A stretch of DNA of 64,000 nt from Picocystis sp. L7 (lineage: Eukaryota; Chlorophyta; Picocystophyceae; Picocystales; Picocystaceae), in the NCBI GenBank assembly GCA_020975725.1, contig QXJR01000014.1, positions 558,001 through 622,000 on the forward strand, given 5' to 3'. Below the pieces are notes generated by a model, which saw nothing but the letters and a program-made list of their open reading frames with translations, searched no databases and was not told the DNA's origin. The first letter of the stretch is position 1. Each line of letters begins with the position of its first letter. A program made the position numbers and the translations under genes. This document shows, in pieces, positions 21,362 to 31,627 of this stretch.

Positions 21362-22740
21362 TCACCTGGACAAGGTGGACACCGCCTTCTTGGCTGCATC
21401 GTCGAGATCCGAAGCGGTGATGATGGTCACACCGCTCGTCTCGAGGATCTGCCTTCCTTGCTGAACGTTGGTGCCTTCCAGACGCACCACCAGTGGAACG
21501 TTCAGACCCACCTCCTTGGCCGCATTCACGATGCCGCTGGCAATCACATCGCACCTCATGATCCCACCGAATATGTTGACGAGGATAGACTTGACCTGCT
21601 TGTCTGAAGTGAGGATCTTGAAAGCTTCCACCACCTGATTCTCGCTCGCACTGCCTCCGACGTCCAGGAAGTTGGCCGGGGTGCCCCCGTGGAGCTTGAT
21701 GATGTCCATGGTCGCCATGGCCAGACCTGCCCCGTTCACCATGCAACCTATTTCGCCATCCAGCCCGATGTAATTCAAATCTGACTGGGCGGCGCGCACC
21801 TCCCGCGGGTCCTCTTGGGCCGTATCCCGCAATGCAAACACCTCTTTCTGTCGGAAGGATGCGTTGTCGTCGAAATTGATCTTCGCATCCGCACAGATCA
21901 GCTTCCCATCCGCCGTCTCTCCCATAGGATTGACCTCGACCAGGGTGCAATCGCAGGTCCTGAACATCTCGTACAACCCGGCAACCTGCTGCTGGGCCTC
22001 AGCGCGGTTCACCTTGCTCCCGAGGTGGAGGGCATCGACGATCCTTGCGGTCTCCTCGGAGGTGATGCCTTGGTTGATGTCAATGGGCACCTTCACAATC
22101 TTGTCCGGATGCTTCTCCGCAAGCTCTTCGATGCTCGTTCCCCCTTCGCTGCATGCAATGGCCACGGGACCTCCCATGGAACGATCCAAGAGCATGGCAA
22201 AGTACATCTCGTTGACCAGCTGCATTTTCCTGGCAATGAGGAGGTGGTTCACCGGCTTGCCCGCAGGTCCGGACTGTTTGGTGATCAGGGTGTTCCCAAG
22301 CATCTTGCTGGCCACGTTCTCCGCTTCATCCACCTTGACGATGTGCACGCCTCCTTGAAAGCCGTTCGCGAAGGTGCCTAGACCACGTCCGCCCGCCAGG
22401 ATCTGGCTTTTCACCACCACTTCTCCGGTGTCACCACCCATCTTTTCGGCCGCCGCTCGCACCTCCGAGAGCTTCGTCACGCAGATTCCTGGCGGCACAT
22501 TCACGCCAAATTTGGCCATCAACTCGGCTCCCTTCGCGTCGTGCGTTCGCGTCGTCCATGCCCATCGCGAGGTGCGGTTTCGAACGGCTTCGTCAGCTCC
22601 TCCTCGCCGCGTCTCGTTCCCTCCAGTCTCGCTTCGTTCGGACCTTCCACACCCACCTGGAATTCGTGCACGTGGAGGGATCTCCTGGCCGAATCGAAGC
22701 ACGAGCTGCGCGCAAGTGCGCGAAACGAGGCGCGCATCAT
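21362..22740 (-). CDS. Succinyl-CoA ligase beta subunit, mitochondrial, one intron
   Basis: TCA-cycle enzyme (succinyl-CoA + NDP + Pi to succinate + CoA + NTP), beta subunit. The 417-residue product has an ATP-grasp domain from residue about 27 (HEFQGAELMAKFGVNVPPG, KSQILAGGRGLG) and a CoA-ligase domain with GLDGEIGCMVNGAGLAMATM and LVNIFGGIMRCD. It closely follows the plant sequence. The N-terminus (MMRASFRALARSS...ARRSLHVHE) is a typical mitochondrial presequence. The expected HEYQ-GAELM junction is split by an intron at 22532-22656 (125 nt; donor CAG|GTGGGT, acceptor AAG|GGA, phase 0). Exon 1 is 22657-22740. The exact fit of the junction to the family consensus makes this the best-supported intron in the window. 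Confidence 0.93.
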
Positions 22741-24667
22741 CTTCGCGACGCGTCGGATGGGAAGGCAGGGACGTCCGTCCCCTTTTCAGGAAGGAACCCC
22801 TTCCGATCGAAAGGGAAGAGATTCGGGTTCGGACCCGCGTCGGAACCGGCGATGCAACCGTTGGAAGTTCCAACGGTTCGACGATCGGGTTCGATCGGTG
22901 AACGAAGCCCTGGGAAAGGAGGTTTTTGAAAGGGAAGGGACCCCGACCCCCTCCCGGGTGGAACTTAACCCTCACGAAAAACTGCCCTTCGAAGGGGGAA
23001 GGATGGCCGCATCGCAACCGTCCCCGGCCTTCCCATCACCCGAAGAGGAAGCCCGTCCTCCCGATCTCAGCTCTCTCGAAAGGAGAGGGTCCTCGTCGGG
23101 ACATGGTGGGAGATGGGGACGGGCTTCGAGGAGGCATGGGTGACGGCTTTCCTGGCCGAAGAAGCAGCTCTACGCGCATCGGCGGCGCCCTTCGTGGCGC
23201 ACGTTCCAAGCTCCGTTCGCTCGTCGGCATCGACGGCGCCGGTGTCGATCGAGAGAAGGAAGGGAGGCACGCGTCCACGTCCCGTCGAGGTGAGCAAGGC
23301 GACGCGGAAGCTCCCGTAGGAAGAGTCGCCACGGACGAACTGAATGATGGTATTGTGGTCGTTGCAGACCATGACTAGGATGGACCGAAACCTGCTCCCA
23401 AATCAGGACGTGTGGTCACTGTATTCGTACTCTGACAGTTCCGCCAAGAAAGCCTAGCGTCTGGCGCGAACCGTCCGCCTGCGGACGGTTGCAGTCGCGT
23501 TGCTTCGGCGGCTGACGTTCGTCCCGCCTTTTTCGCACGCAGCCTCGAACCGGACCCTTCGAACGGTGCGTGTGTGTGGCCAGCTGTCTACCGACGCGGA
23601 CGTGCGAATCGCTCGTCCCTCATCGCGACGTGGACGTGCGCTTGAAACCGATCGATCCAAACCACTCCCGACCTCGCGGTCCGATCCCGTCCTGGACCAC
23701 GTCCGAGAGGAACCGTGCACCGATGCCACGTGCCATCCGTTTCGAAGTAGTCGCGATGGCGCCTTCGGTGGACAGGAGCTTCCTTGCGCCTGCCCACCAG
23801 TGACGCCATCGCACGTGGGAAAGTCCTTCGAGGACGCGCGCTTGATCTGGGAAGGGAGAAGGGAAGCTTCCCGCCAAATTTCGGCACCGTCCGAGATCGT
23901 CTTCGTTTCTCGGACGCCACGAGATCGTTCCATCGACGCCTCTCCACGCCGCATGGATCGGGGACGGATCCGTCCAAGAATGCCCCTCGAAGGCGCCTGG
24001 TTCCGTCGGACGACCCACCGGCATTCTCGGAAGGGCCGACGGGGCGAACCGGGTGGGAGGGGTTGGATCGGAGGGGCGACCTCGGACGTTCCGAGAAAAG
24101 GGACGGTTGTGGACCACACCCGTGCCGAATGAACGGGGTTTGGGGCGAATCCGCGCCCATCCACGGTCCTGGGGGAACCCGGGAGGTCGACCGAGCGCCT
24201 CCAGCCTGGCCCCGTTCTCCCCGTCGATTGGTCGCGGCTGAGCTGTCATTGACCGATCGACCATCCGATTGGTCCGGTTCCTCAGACGCACCCGTCCCTC
24301 CGCCCCTCGCTCCGTCCTAGGATGCCTCGATTCCCTCCCCCGCCCGCTCCTCTGCGCACCCCTCCGCTATTCATCGTTCCGTCCCTCCCTTCTCCCCTTC
24401 GTTTCGTCGATGCTGCCCTCGTGCCGCCGAGGCGAGCACACCCTGGTCCATCCCATGATGAAGCCGTTCGTGCTTCGCATCAGAATGCGACGTGCGCGAG
24501 GCGAAGCGGCACGCGTGCTGCGCTCCGAAAGAGACCTCCCACGACGCCTTCGGAGCGAAGAAGGAGCCTAAAGGACGGACCAACGAACGAAGAAGACCCG
24601 TGCGGAAGCGGAGGGCTTGCGCGCGCGGTCGGGACGCGAACGGACGCCGGTCGGGAGGAAGGCGAGG
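22741..24667. other. Divergent 1.9 kb region between succinyl-CoA ligase and AP2 genes
   Basis: GC-rich throughout, with long overlapping shadow frames on both strands. No known protein family is seen. A possible small gene at 23067-23372 is listed separately. The remainder probably holds the two promoters and leaders. Confidence 0.45.
23067..23372 (-). CDS. Possible 101-residue hypothetical protein
   Basis: ATG-to-stop frame with mostly G/C third positions. The first 30 residues (NDHNTIIQFVRGDSSYGSF...) look protein-like, and the rest is Ala/Ser/Arg-rich. No family is recognised. It could be a small gene, one exon, or a GC-bias artefact. Confidence 0.25.
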   Translation of the reverse strand: MVCNDHNTIIQFVRGDSSYGSFRVALLTSTGRGRVPPFLLSIDTGAVDADERTELGTCATKGAADARRAASSARKAVTHASSKPVPISHHVPTRTLSFRES

Positions 24668-25990
24668 ATGGAGTTTTCGGACGACAGGGAGCACGTGTGG
24701 ACGCCTTCCATGCAACCCGTTTTCGCGAACCGGGGTCCAGAAGACGGCAGGATGGACGTGAGAGATGTGCTGAGCTTTTTCCAGGAGGACGAAGAAGTCG
24801 CGGCGTGGAGGACCGCCGCGAACCCAGCGGGCAATTACAGGTCCAGCCAAACTTTGCACAGATCCCGGTCAGAAGGCGACACGACGACTCGTAGCAAAAA
24901 CGAAGCGGGAGAACGTGGTGGATCCGGCACGAAGTCCGGTCCAGAAAAAAAATGTACAGGTAGGAAGAGAAAGACCAAGTACAAAGGGGTTGCGTTCCAT
25001 CCATTGACGGAAAGGTGGGAGGCCCACCTCAAGTACGATGGCAAGCAGGTGTACCTTGGCAGCTTCAACACGGCGCTTGAGGCAGCTGGCGCTCATGACA
25101 GGGCCGCTTTGAGGTTCATGGAGTCTCCCAAGCTCAACTTCTCAGCGAGCGAGTATGTTGGTCTAGTCGATGCCGACAAGCAACTTTCGCCGCAGGACTT
25201 CATTACGGAACTCCGGCGTACCAGCCCGGGCTGCGCGCGTGGCAAAAGCAACTTTAGAGGGGTCACATGGAGACCCAAGTCCAAGCGTTGGGAAGCCAGG
25301 ATTGGGAGCGGGGTGCTGGGTCGCAGGTACGTTTACCTGGGCAGCTTCAAGACGGGAGAAGAAGCGGCTTACACGTACGACCTGGCTGCCCTCATCTGTA
25401 AAGGAAAGAACGCTGTGACAAATTTTCCGATGTCTAGGTACAAGGAGGAGCTTAGAACACTTGAGAGCAAGTCAGTGGATGAACGCCGGGCGATGGAGCG
25501 GAAGTTGCTTTCTCACAAGGACGTTCGAATGATCATTTTTGAAGACGGCGGTGAAGAGGGTCAGCAGCCAAAGCCGGTCGAGTCCAATCTAGCTTGTGTG
25601 TTCCATGCTTTGGACGATCAGGTCAATCAGGTTCCTTCTTTTCACAGCATCGAAGACATCACTCATTGGGCCAGCAACGCGGCAACAGCTCAGGCCGTTG
25701 ACCCGCCTCCCAATTCTCGCTGCTACACGATACCGGAAGATTGGAAGCTGCCAGACTTTGCCGCTTCCATGGAGAGAGGTGGTGGCCAGGCCGAGCAGAG
25801 AAAAGAGAGGAGCGTCTTCAAAGCCAGGCCTAAGAGTCCACAACGTCCAAAGAAAGGCACGTCCGTGGAAGATTCACCTTTGGGTTCGTTCGAACAGCGG
25901 ATGAGGAAACTTGATGGTATATTATCCAGGATTTTTACGCATCCCTCCAAGCTTCATGGACATTACCGTGAGGACGAGTGCTGCTCTTGA
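24668..25990 (+). CDS. Double AP2/ERF-domain transcription factor
   Basis: 440-residue DNA-binding protein with two AP2 domains. The first spans about residues 104-160 (KYKGVAFHPLTERWEAHL...VYLGSFNTALEAAGAHDRAAL). The second spans about 193-255 (NFRGVTWRPKSKRWEARI...VYLGSFKTGEEAAYTYDLAAL). Both keep the YLGSF and AA-YD hallmarks. Two AP2 repeats recall the plant AP2/ANT subfamily, although algal proteins with this layout form their own groups. The N-terminus is acidic and the C-terminal 150 residues are Lys/Ser/Pro-rich. The start at 24668 is the first ATG of the frame that leaves a compact N-terminus. No intron is needed. Target genes are unknown. Confidence 0.88.
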   Translation: MEFSDDREHVWTPSMQPVFANRGPEDGRMDVRDVLSFFQEDEEVAAWRTAANPAGNYRSSQTLHRSRSEGDTTTRSKNEAGERGGSGTKSGPEKKCTGRKRKTKYKGVAFHPLTERWEAHLKYDGKQVYLGSFNTALEAAGAHDRAALRFMESPKLNFSASEYVGLVDADKQLSPQDFITELRRTSPGCARGKSNFRGVTWRPKSKRWEARIGSGVLGRRYVYLGSFKTGEEAAYTYDLAALICKGKNAVTNFPMSRYKEELRTLESKSVDERRAMERKLLSHKDVRMIIFEDGGEEGQQPKPVESNLACVFHALDDQVNQVPSFHSIEDITHWASNAATAQAVDPPPNSRCYTIPEDWKLPDFAASMERGGGQAEQRKERSVFKARPKSPQRPKKGTSVEDSPLGSFEQRMRKLDGILSRIFTHPSKLHGHYREDECCS

Positions 25991-26806
25991 GCAATGCACA
26001 TTGGCGGGGTCTTTAGCACACTTGTTTGGTTGGAAGAGAATCTTGTAAGCGAGGTGATATTCCTTGCTTTCGTCCGCATGGCATTGCGTTTCTCCTTGGA
26101 CGGACGAGAGGTTAGGTCGATTCTTCGGCCTTGTCAATCTGCACGCACTTGGTCTAGGTTTCGAAGGGCAGGTACACCGATGGGCCTTTCCTTTGCGATT
26201 CCAGGTCCACGATGCCTGGTCCTCCGCGATCGTGGGCGTGTTCCCTCTGCCGACGCACGCACACGTGCGTGGTTTCCCATTCGTCCTTCGACCCAATCCT
26301 GCGTTCCCATGGATCCCGGCCATCCGTTCGCTCTTGTGTTCCCAAACAGACCCTCCACATGGTCCCTTTTCCATCCATCATGGGAAGGATCCCACCACCT
26401 CCACATTCCCAAGCCCTCCCCCTGGGTGCCTCCTCAACGCACCATCACGTCACAACCTACATCACAACGATCGGTGGATCGTCTGGGGGTGCATGGCTTT
26501 GAATGGGTGTGGCTGTGGTGTGGTGTGGCTGCGGTGTAGGTGTAGGTGTGCATGGCTTTGCATGGGTGTGAAAGGTTGGGTGTGGCTGCGGTGTAGGTGT
26601 GGGTGTGCATGGCTTTGCATGGGTGTGAAAGGTTGGGTGTGCAGAGGTGTGAATGGGGGTGCATGGCTTTGCATGGGTGTGACAGGTTGGGTGTGGAAGG
26701 GTGTGTATGGGGGTGAATGGGGGTGCATGGCTTTGCATGGGTGTGGCTGTGGTGTGGGTGTGGGCCCTTCCTTTGGCGAACGAGCGAGCCAAGGAGGCAT
26801 TGGACG
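25991..26806. other. Intergenic region with G/T-rich repeats upstream of NAD kinase
   Basis: The first 480 bp after the AP2 stop shows no gene. The rest is the GGGTGTG-type tandem repeat listed separately, ending about 60 bp before the NAD kinase ATG. Confidence 0.55.
26489..26765 (+). repeat. GT-rich minisatellite upstream of NAD kinase
   Basis: Imperfect tandem repeat built on a 23-bp core (GTGCATGGCTTTGCATGG plus GTGTG). Exact cores begin at 26548, 26605, 26659 and 26723, with a one-base variant at 26489. They are separated by GGTGTGGCTG-like spacers, giving periods of about 54-64 bp. The G-rich strand is the sense strand of the downstream gene. Confidence 0.85.
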
Positions 26807-27997
26807 ATGATGGCGCGAACGGCGACGCGCGTGGCCCGGGTGCTGGCACCCGCCTCCGCCGCCCCACGTGGAACCCTGGGGGCGGGGGAGGGACGGGCGT
26901 GGGGCGTGGGGGCCAATGGGAAGGCGACAGCTGGAGAAGGGAGGGGAAGGGGGGCGCTCTTCTCGGAGCCGCAGCAGCCCATCGGACCGGCGGGAGACGT
27001 GGTGCATGGCGCGAGGCTGCAGTTCGACGATGCAGTGACGCTCAAGCTGAGGAGGAGGGCCAGGCTCGTGTGGGACGCACCGCCCAAAGACGTGCTGCTG
27101 GTGAAGCGATGGCGAGACGCACCGGCCGCCAACGCCACCCGTGAAGTGGCCCAGTGGTTCGCCCAAAGAGGCGTGCAAGTGCACGTGGAAAGGGAGGTGC
27201 AAAGAAACGAGATGCCGGATTGCCTCGCCTTCGATGCAGCCACCAGCAGGGTCGACTTCTGCGTCACCCTCGGAGGGGACGGGACCATGCTGCACCTGGC
27301 TGGACTCTTTGCAGGGGAATGGAACATGCAATCGGCGCTACCACCGGTCATTAGCTTTGGAATGGGCTCCCTGGGATTCCTCACCCCCTTTCCCTTCGAA
27401 CAATATCAGGACAAGCTGGCGAGGATCATGGCCGCACACAAGTCGCCCCTGTACGTCACCCTGAGGACCAGGCTGAGGTGCGAGGTCTACGAAGGACAGG
27501 AACTCAAAATGGTGACCCACGTGCTCAACGAGCTGGCGGTCGACCGAGGATCCAATCCGGCGCTGTCCACCCTAGACTGCTACATCGACGGAAACTATGT
27601 CACCACCGTTCATGCCGATGGCCTGCTGGTCGCCACGCCCTCCGGATCTACGGCCTATAACATGGCTGCGGGAGGGGCCATGGTGGCTCCCAGCGTGCCT
27701 TGTACATTGCTCACCCCGCTGGCTGCACACTCGCTGTCCTTTCGGCCCTTCATCGTGCCAGAAAGTAGCCACATTGAGTTGAAAGTGCCCCATAATGCAC
27801 GCACGGACGTCATTGCCACGTTCGATGGCAGGAAAACTGTGTCCGTGCCTAGGGGAGGGAGTGTGAAAATTGCCACGTCTGAATTCCCCATACCTATCAT
27901 AAACATGCACAGGTACGACATAGATTGGTTCAACAGCCTCACTCACAAGTTGAGCTGGAACACCCATGTCACGCAGCTACCGCTGGAGAGGTCGTGA
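26807..27997 (+). CDS. NAD kinase
   Basis: 396 residues. It phosphorylates NAD to NADP using ATP. Family motifs in order: LGGDGTMLHLA with the catalytic GGDGT near residue 155, FGMGSLGFLTPF, NELAVDRG near 245, and the glycine-rich DGLLVATPSGSTAYNMAAGG near 268-287. TPLAAHSLSFRP, FDGRKTVSV and a closing DWFNSLTHKLSWN follow, the last two matching eukaryotic NADK. Start ATGs at 26807 and 26810 follow the GT-rich repeat. The first 60 residues are Ala/Arg/Gly-rich and could be an organelle transit peptide. There is no calmodulin-binding extension of the plant NADK2 type. Confidence 0.92.
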   Translation: MMARTATRVARVLAPASAAPRGTLGAGEGRAWGVGANGKATAGEGRGRGALFSEPQQPIGPAGDVVHGARLQFDDAVTLKLRRRARLVWDAPPKDVLLVKRWRDAPAANATREVAQWFAQRGVQVHVEREVQRNEMPDCLAFDAATSRVDFCVTLGGDGTMLHLAGLFAGEWNMQSALPPVISFGMGSLGFLTPFPFEQYQDKLARIMAAHKSPLYVTLRTRLRCEVYEGQELKMVTHVLNELAVDRGSNPALSTLDCYIDGNYVTTVHADGLLVATPSGSTAYNMAAGGAMVAPSVPCTLLTPLAAHSLSFRPFIVPESSHIELKVPHNARTDVIATFDGRKTVSVPRGGSVKIATSEFPIPIINMHRYDIDWFNSLTHKLSWNTHVTQLPLERS

Positions 27998-28912
27998 ATG
28001 AATGCAGTCGTCATGGGGTGGACTGCAGAGTGCGAACTTATTTTCGTGGCAAGATTGCATGCTACCCGTACACCCGATTCTTGTATGTCCTTGGGTACAA
28101 ACAAGTCTCAAGCGACACCATTGCCTTCTTGAAGCAGGAACGACTATCGCAAGCATTGTTGTTGGCTTTTTCTCCTCGCTGCAACATCCATCCCCCAGCT
28201 TGCGATGCCGTTTGGTCCTGGCATCAAAGGCGTGCCTTTGTCCGTGGAAGAGTTCACTCTGTTCAAGGTAGACAGGAAAACCCACCAATTACACTGTGGT
28301 TGATATGTGATTTTGTCTATGTGGTTAATCCACGCTTTCAAGCCTCGAGGGAGGCTCAGGATTCCCTGCTAAAATGGTAGCCCAACATTGCTCGATCATT
28401 ACCTATCACGAGTTTGCGAAACCTCCAGAAAAGTTGTTGATAAAGTGAGAGGAGGAATTCTCGGTTTGAACCACAAGTTATCAATCCTGTTTGCATCAGC
28501 AATGTATTTTTAGGACTCTTCCGATGTCTTGAAATACATATCGCATTTTTGTTGGAGTGCATTTGATAGTACAGAAGCGGTGAAGGATAGATTTAAGTTG
28601 CAAAGCTGTATTTTGAACATGCATACAAAGGCACTGGACGTAGGGTGCTGCTGCAGTCACTAAGTAGGGCCCTGGGTGTTGCCGTCGACCATTATCAGCT
28701 GCGTGCAGAGAAAAACAGAGAAATCATGCAGAATATGACAGGAACCCACAGCGAGATGAATTCAAGAGCAGACTGAAGCTTCAGGGCCTTCTCTACCTCG
28801 TATGGATGTGTGGCCAAGCTGGAGATACAAGCTTCTTGACCGTCAAGGCCACCATGATCAAGGACGGCAGATTGAAAACCCACGCAGAAGTGGCGAGGAA
28901 TAATCTTCAGCT
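27998..28912. other. AT-rich convergent intergenic region
   Basis: 900 bp between the NAD kinase and acyltransferase stop codons. AT-richer than the genes; no RNA or protein gene is recognised. Confidence 0.45.
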
Positions 28913-30160
28913 TTAGGGCAGAATTTCTTTACGTAGCTCCGCCAGAGCGCTTACAATTTTTTCTTCTCCTTCAAGTTTCGGCTTCATCCATGAAACAAGA
29001 CCTGCTATGAATTCGCGGAAGGACAAGAGACCATCCTTGTCCTGATCAAAGTCATCAAAAATGTCTATCAGTTTGCGATTGGTGCCGTACGTGGTATCCA
29101 AACCAATGGCACAAGCGAATTCCTCGGGGCCAATTCTTGATGCACCCTTTTTTGCCGCCACCATGTACTTCTCCATGGCCAAGCGACACATCCGATAGGT
29201 AAGGCCCCATTGCTTGTAGACCCTTCCCATCTCTATGACTGCCTCGGCAGGAGCGAGTCCCATCTTTTTGGCCGCGAACATAAGCCTGGTGTCTTCGAAC
29301 GAATGCTCTGTCTTCGGAACTCCCATGGACTCTGCCATGGCCGAGCGCACGCGCTCTGCGAAGAGGCCAGGATCCTTCTTTTCCTCGTCGGTGGGCTTCA
29401 TAACCGGCAGAAACGTCACTTTCATGTTGTTATTCCATTGACACATGAGCAGCAGCGCAAGCACGTGTGGCATGTACCCTAGGGGTTCCACCCATGAAGG
29501 ATCAACATCGTGACTGATGTATTGGATAGCGATAGGTTGGACGGGCACTCCGGGTAGGAAAGCACCATGCTTGAAGCCACAGAGCTGCCTCCCGTTGCTG
29601 GTGTTTCCTTCCGGGAAGATGCAGATGGATGGCCATCGGTCGTCTTCTGCAATGCGTCGAATCTTTTCCGCCGCTGCATGGCCTTGTTTCTTGTCTCCAC
29701 GCTCCACCATGATGGCTTGCATGGAACGCATGATGACCCCCATGAGGGGTTGTCTTCCATTTTCTGCGGCACTGACTCCCACTCCTGTGACCTTGTATTG
29801 TAAGTAGAACACGTCCAGGAACCCTTGATGGTTGGCCACCTTGATGGGCGCTTCCTTGCGATCGGCCAGCTGGCCAACTTCCTGCAAGCGATGCAGTCCG
29901 ACCGCGAAGAGGTTGAGTCGTATCATCCAGGTGATGGGATGTCGCAGCATCCTCCTCCACTTGGGCAGTGGTTTCTCCTGTGTTTCATCCCATCCCAGCA
30001 GCACCAGGTGTGCCAGCATCCAGCTCCCCAGCACGGTGGTGATGACCACCAGCATCCTGGGCAGCACCAGCACGGCTCCCAGCCACCACCACCTTCCCAG
30101 CTTCGTCGCGTTGACGTAGGGGTTGGGTGGGAGGGTCCACAGCGGCGCAGCACGCCTCAT
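28913..30160 (-). CDS. LPCAT/LPEAT-type lysophospholipid acyltransferase with EF-hand
   Basis: 415-residue membrane enzyme that transfers acyl-CoA chains to a lysophospholipid (Lands cycle), probably in the ER. Two hydrophobic segments lie near residues 20-55. The PlsC active-site motif NHQGFLD is at 110-116, and the substrate-binding FPEGNTSNG is near 181-189, followed by FKHGAFLPGVPVQP. A C-terminal EF-hand (DFDQDKDGLLSFREF) keeps all calcium ligands, as in LPCAT1/2 and plant LPEAT2. The start ATG at 30160 (MRRAAPLW) gives the usual family N-terminus; the frame stays open upstream but is not conserved. Which headgroup is preferred cannot be read from sequence. The gene is divergent from the SRA-chromodomain gene, with a large tandem repeat between them. 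Confidence 0.87.
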   Translation of the reverse strand: MRRAAPLWTLPPNPYVNATKLGRWWWLGAVLVLPRMLVVITTVLGSWMLAHLVLLGWDETQEKPLPKWRRMLRHPITWMIRLNLFAVGLHRLQEVGQLADRKEAPIKVANHQGFLDVFYLQYKVTGVGVSAAENGRQPLMGVIMRSMQAIMVERGDKKQGHAAAEKIRRIAEDDRWPSICIFPEGNTSNGRQLCGFKHGAFLPGVPVQPIAIQYISHDVDPSWVEPLGYMPHVLALLLMCQWNNNMKVTFLPVMKPTDEEKKDPGLFAERVRSAMAESMGVPKTEHSFEDTRLMFAAKKMGLAPAEAVIEMGRVYKQWGLTYRMCRLAMEKYMVAAKKGASRIGPEEFACAIGLDTTYGTNRKLIDIFDDFDQDKDGLLSFREFIAGLVSWMKPKLEGEEKIVSALAELRKEILP

Positions 30161-31627
30161 GATGTCCTGGAACGGATCGATACGTATCGGTACGTCCACG
30201 TCACGACCCGGTTGGCGGTGCACTGCGACCGTTCGACACCGACACGTCGTCTCGACTCGAATGGTGGACAGCAACCCGGGCGAGTTGTGTGGGGCCAGGA
30301 CACAAGGGACCCATCCACCCCCCATCCCTCCCTCCCTGGCAGGGGGAGTTTCTTCTCTCCCAGGGGGTCGGGAGATCCCTGGGGGACGTGTGGGAGGGTC
30401 CCTTTGGGCGTGGGGAAGGCGGATTCGAACGCTACCCAAGCAAGGTTGTCAAGGAAATGGATGGATGGGTGTGGATGGGTATGGATGGGTATGGATGGAT
30501 GGGTATGGGATGAGATGGGTATGGGATGAGATGGGGATGGATGGATGGATATGGGATGAGATGGGTGTGGATGGGTATGGATGGGTATGGATGGATGGGT
30601 ATGGGATGAGATGGGGATGGATGGATGGATATGGGATGAGATGGGATGAGATGGGTATGGATGGGTGTGGATGGGTATGGATGGGTATGGATGGATGGGT
30701 ATGGGATGAGATGGGGATGGATGGATGGATATGGGATGAGATGGGATGAGATGGGTATGGATGGGTGTGGATGGGTATGGATGGGTATGGATGGATGGGT
30801 ATGGGATGAGATGGGGATGGGTGGGTATGGATGGAGATGGATGGAGATGGATCCGTTCCCATGCGTCGTCCAAGACCCTCCACGGTCGCAAACCGATCCC
30901 CATCCTCCCGCATCCATGGATCCAAACCCATCCCTCCGGTTCAGACCCACCCTTTCCAATCCCCCATGCCTCGGTGGGACGAACCGAACCGAACCGAACC
31001 CGTTCAAACGTCCCTTTGGATTCGTCCGATCGAACCCGTGTGGGATCGGGTTTCCCCCATCGATGGAATGGGCTTGGAAAGGGACGTCTGTCCTGGTCGA
31101 AAAGGGGAGGGGTCGAATCGAAACCCTTCGGTTGGTACCGGTGGAGGGTGGGAAGGACGTCGTCTCGATGGGATTGGAACGGACAAAGATCGGACAGCAG
31201 CGCGGCACACGGACCCACACACCGCGTCACGTCTCGCACCCTCGTTTCCTGTGCATCGAGTCCCGATCCACACGTGGCGCGGCGCCGTGGACCCCCCCTT
31301 CCCCTCCCCTCCCCTTTCCGATGTGGAGAAGAAACTCCCATCTGGGGACCCTGTCCCTCCCCCCCTGGCTCCCGAGCATCCGGGGGGAGGAGGGGAGAGG
31401 CACCAGCCACGAGGGGAACCGAGCACGTTCCCGCCACCGCCACCACCACTCGCCACCTCGGGATCCGACCGTTGCCCCGCACGGGATCCGGCATCGAGAT
31501 CGACGGTGGAGGGAGCCTCGGAGGGACCACGTGGATGTCCGATCTCGGTTCGGGGCGCCCCGAGGGTGGCTTCGGATGCACGGACGTGAACCCCCACGAG
31601 GCACGTGGGCGGGAGGACCCGAACGCC
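30161..31627. other. Divergent region with large ATGGG repeat
   Basis: 1.47 kb between two divergent starts. 30456-30860 is the tandem repeat listed separately. The flanks (30161-30455, 30861-31627) are GC-rich, C/T- or G/A-skewed leader-like DNA with no recognised protein. Confidence 0.55.
30456..30860 (+). repeat. ATGGG-type minisatellite with 100-bp higher-order unit
   Basis: About 400 bp of G-rich repeat made of decamers such as ATGGGTATGG, ATGGGATGAG, ATGGGTGTGG and ATGGATGGAT. Positions 30561-30660 and 30661-30760 are identical 100-bp units of ten decamers. 30761-30820 repeats the first 60 bp again. 30456-30560 is a diverged version off the 10-bp grid. The unit has no stop codon in several frames, so it creates long artificial open frames on both strands. 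Confidence 0.93.

Noticed and set aside
23454-24320. Long overlapping frames on both strands upstream of the AP2 gene
   Set aside because: Arg/Pro/Ser-rich translations with no conserved pattern, expected by chance in GC-rich DNA where stops are rare.
26489-26765. CRISPR-like array
   Set aside because: Spacers are themselves repeats of variable length and low complexity, no cas-type genes are near, and the genome is eukaryotic; it is a minisatellite.
30456-30860. Long open frames rich in HPHPSIPI or WMGMDG repeats on both strands
   Set aside because: Produced by the stop-free minisatellite; no gene evidence.
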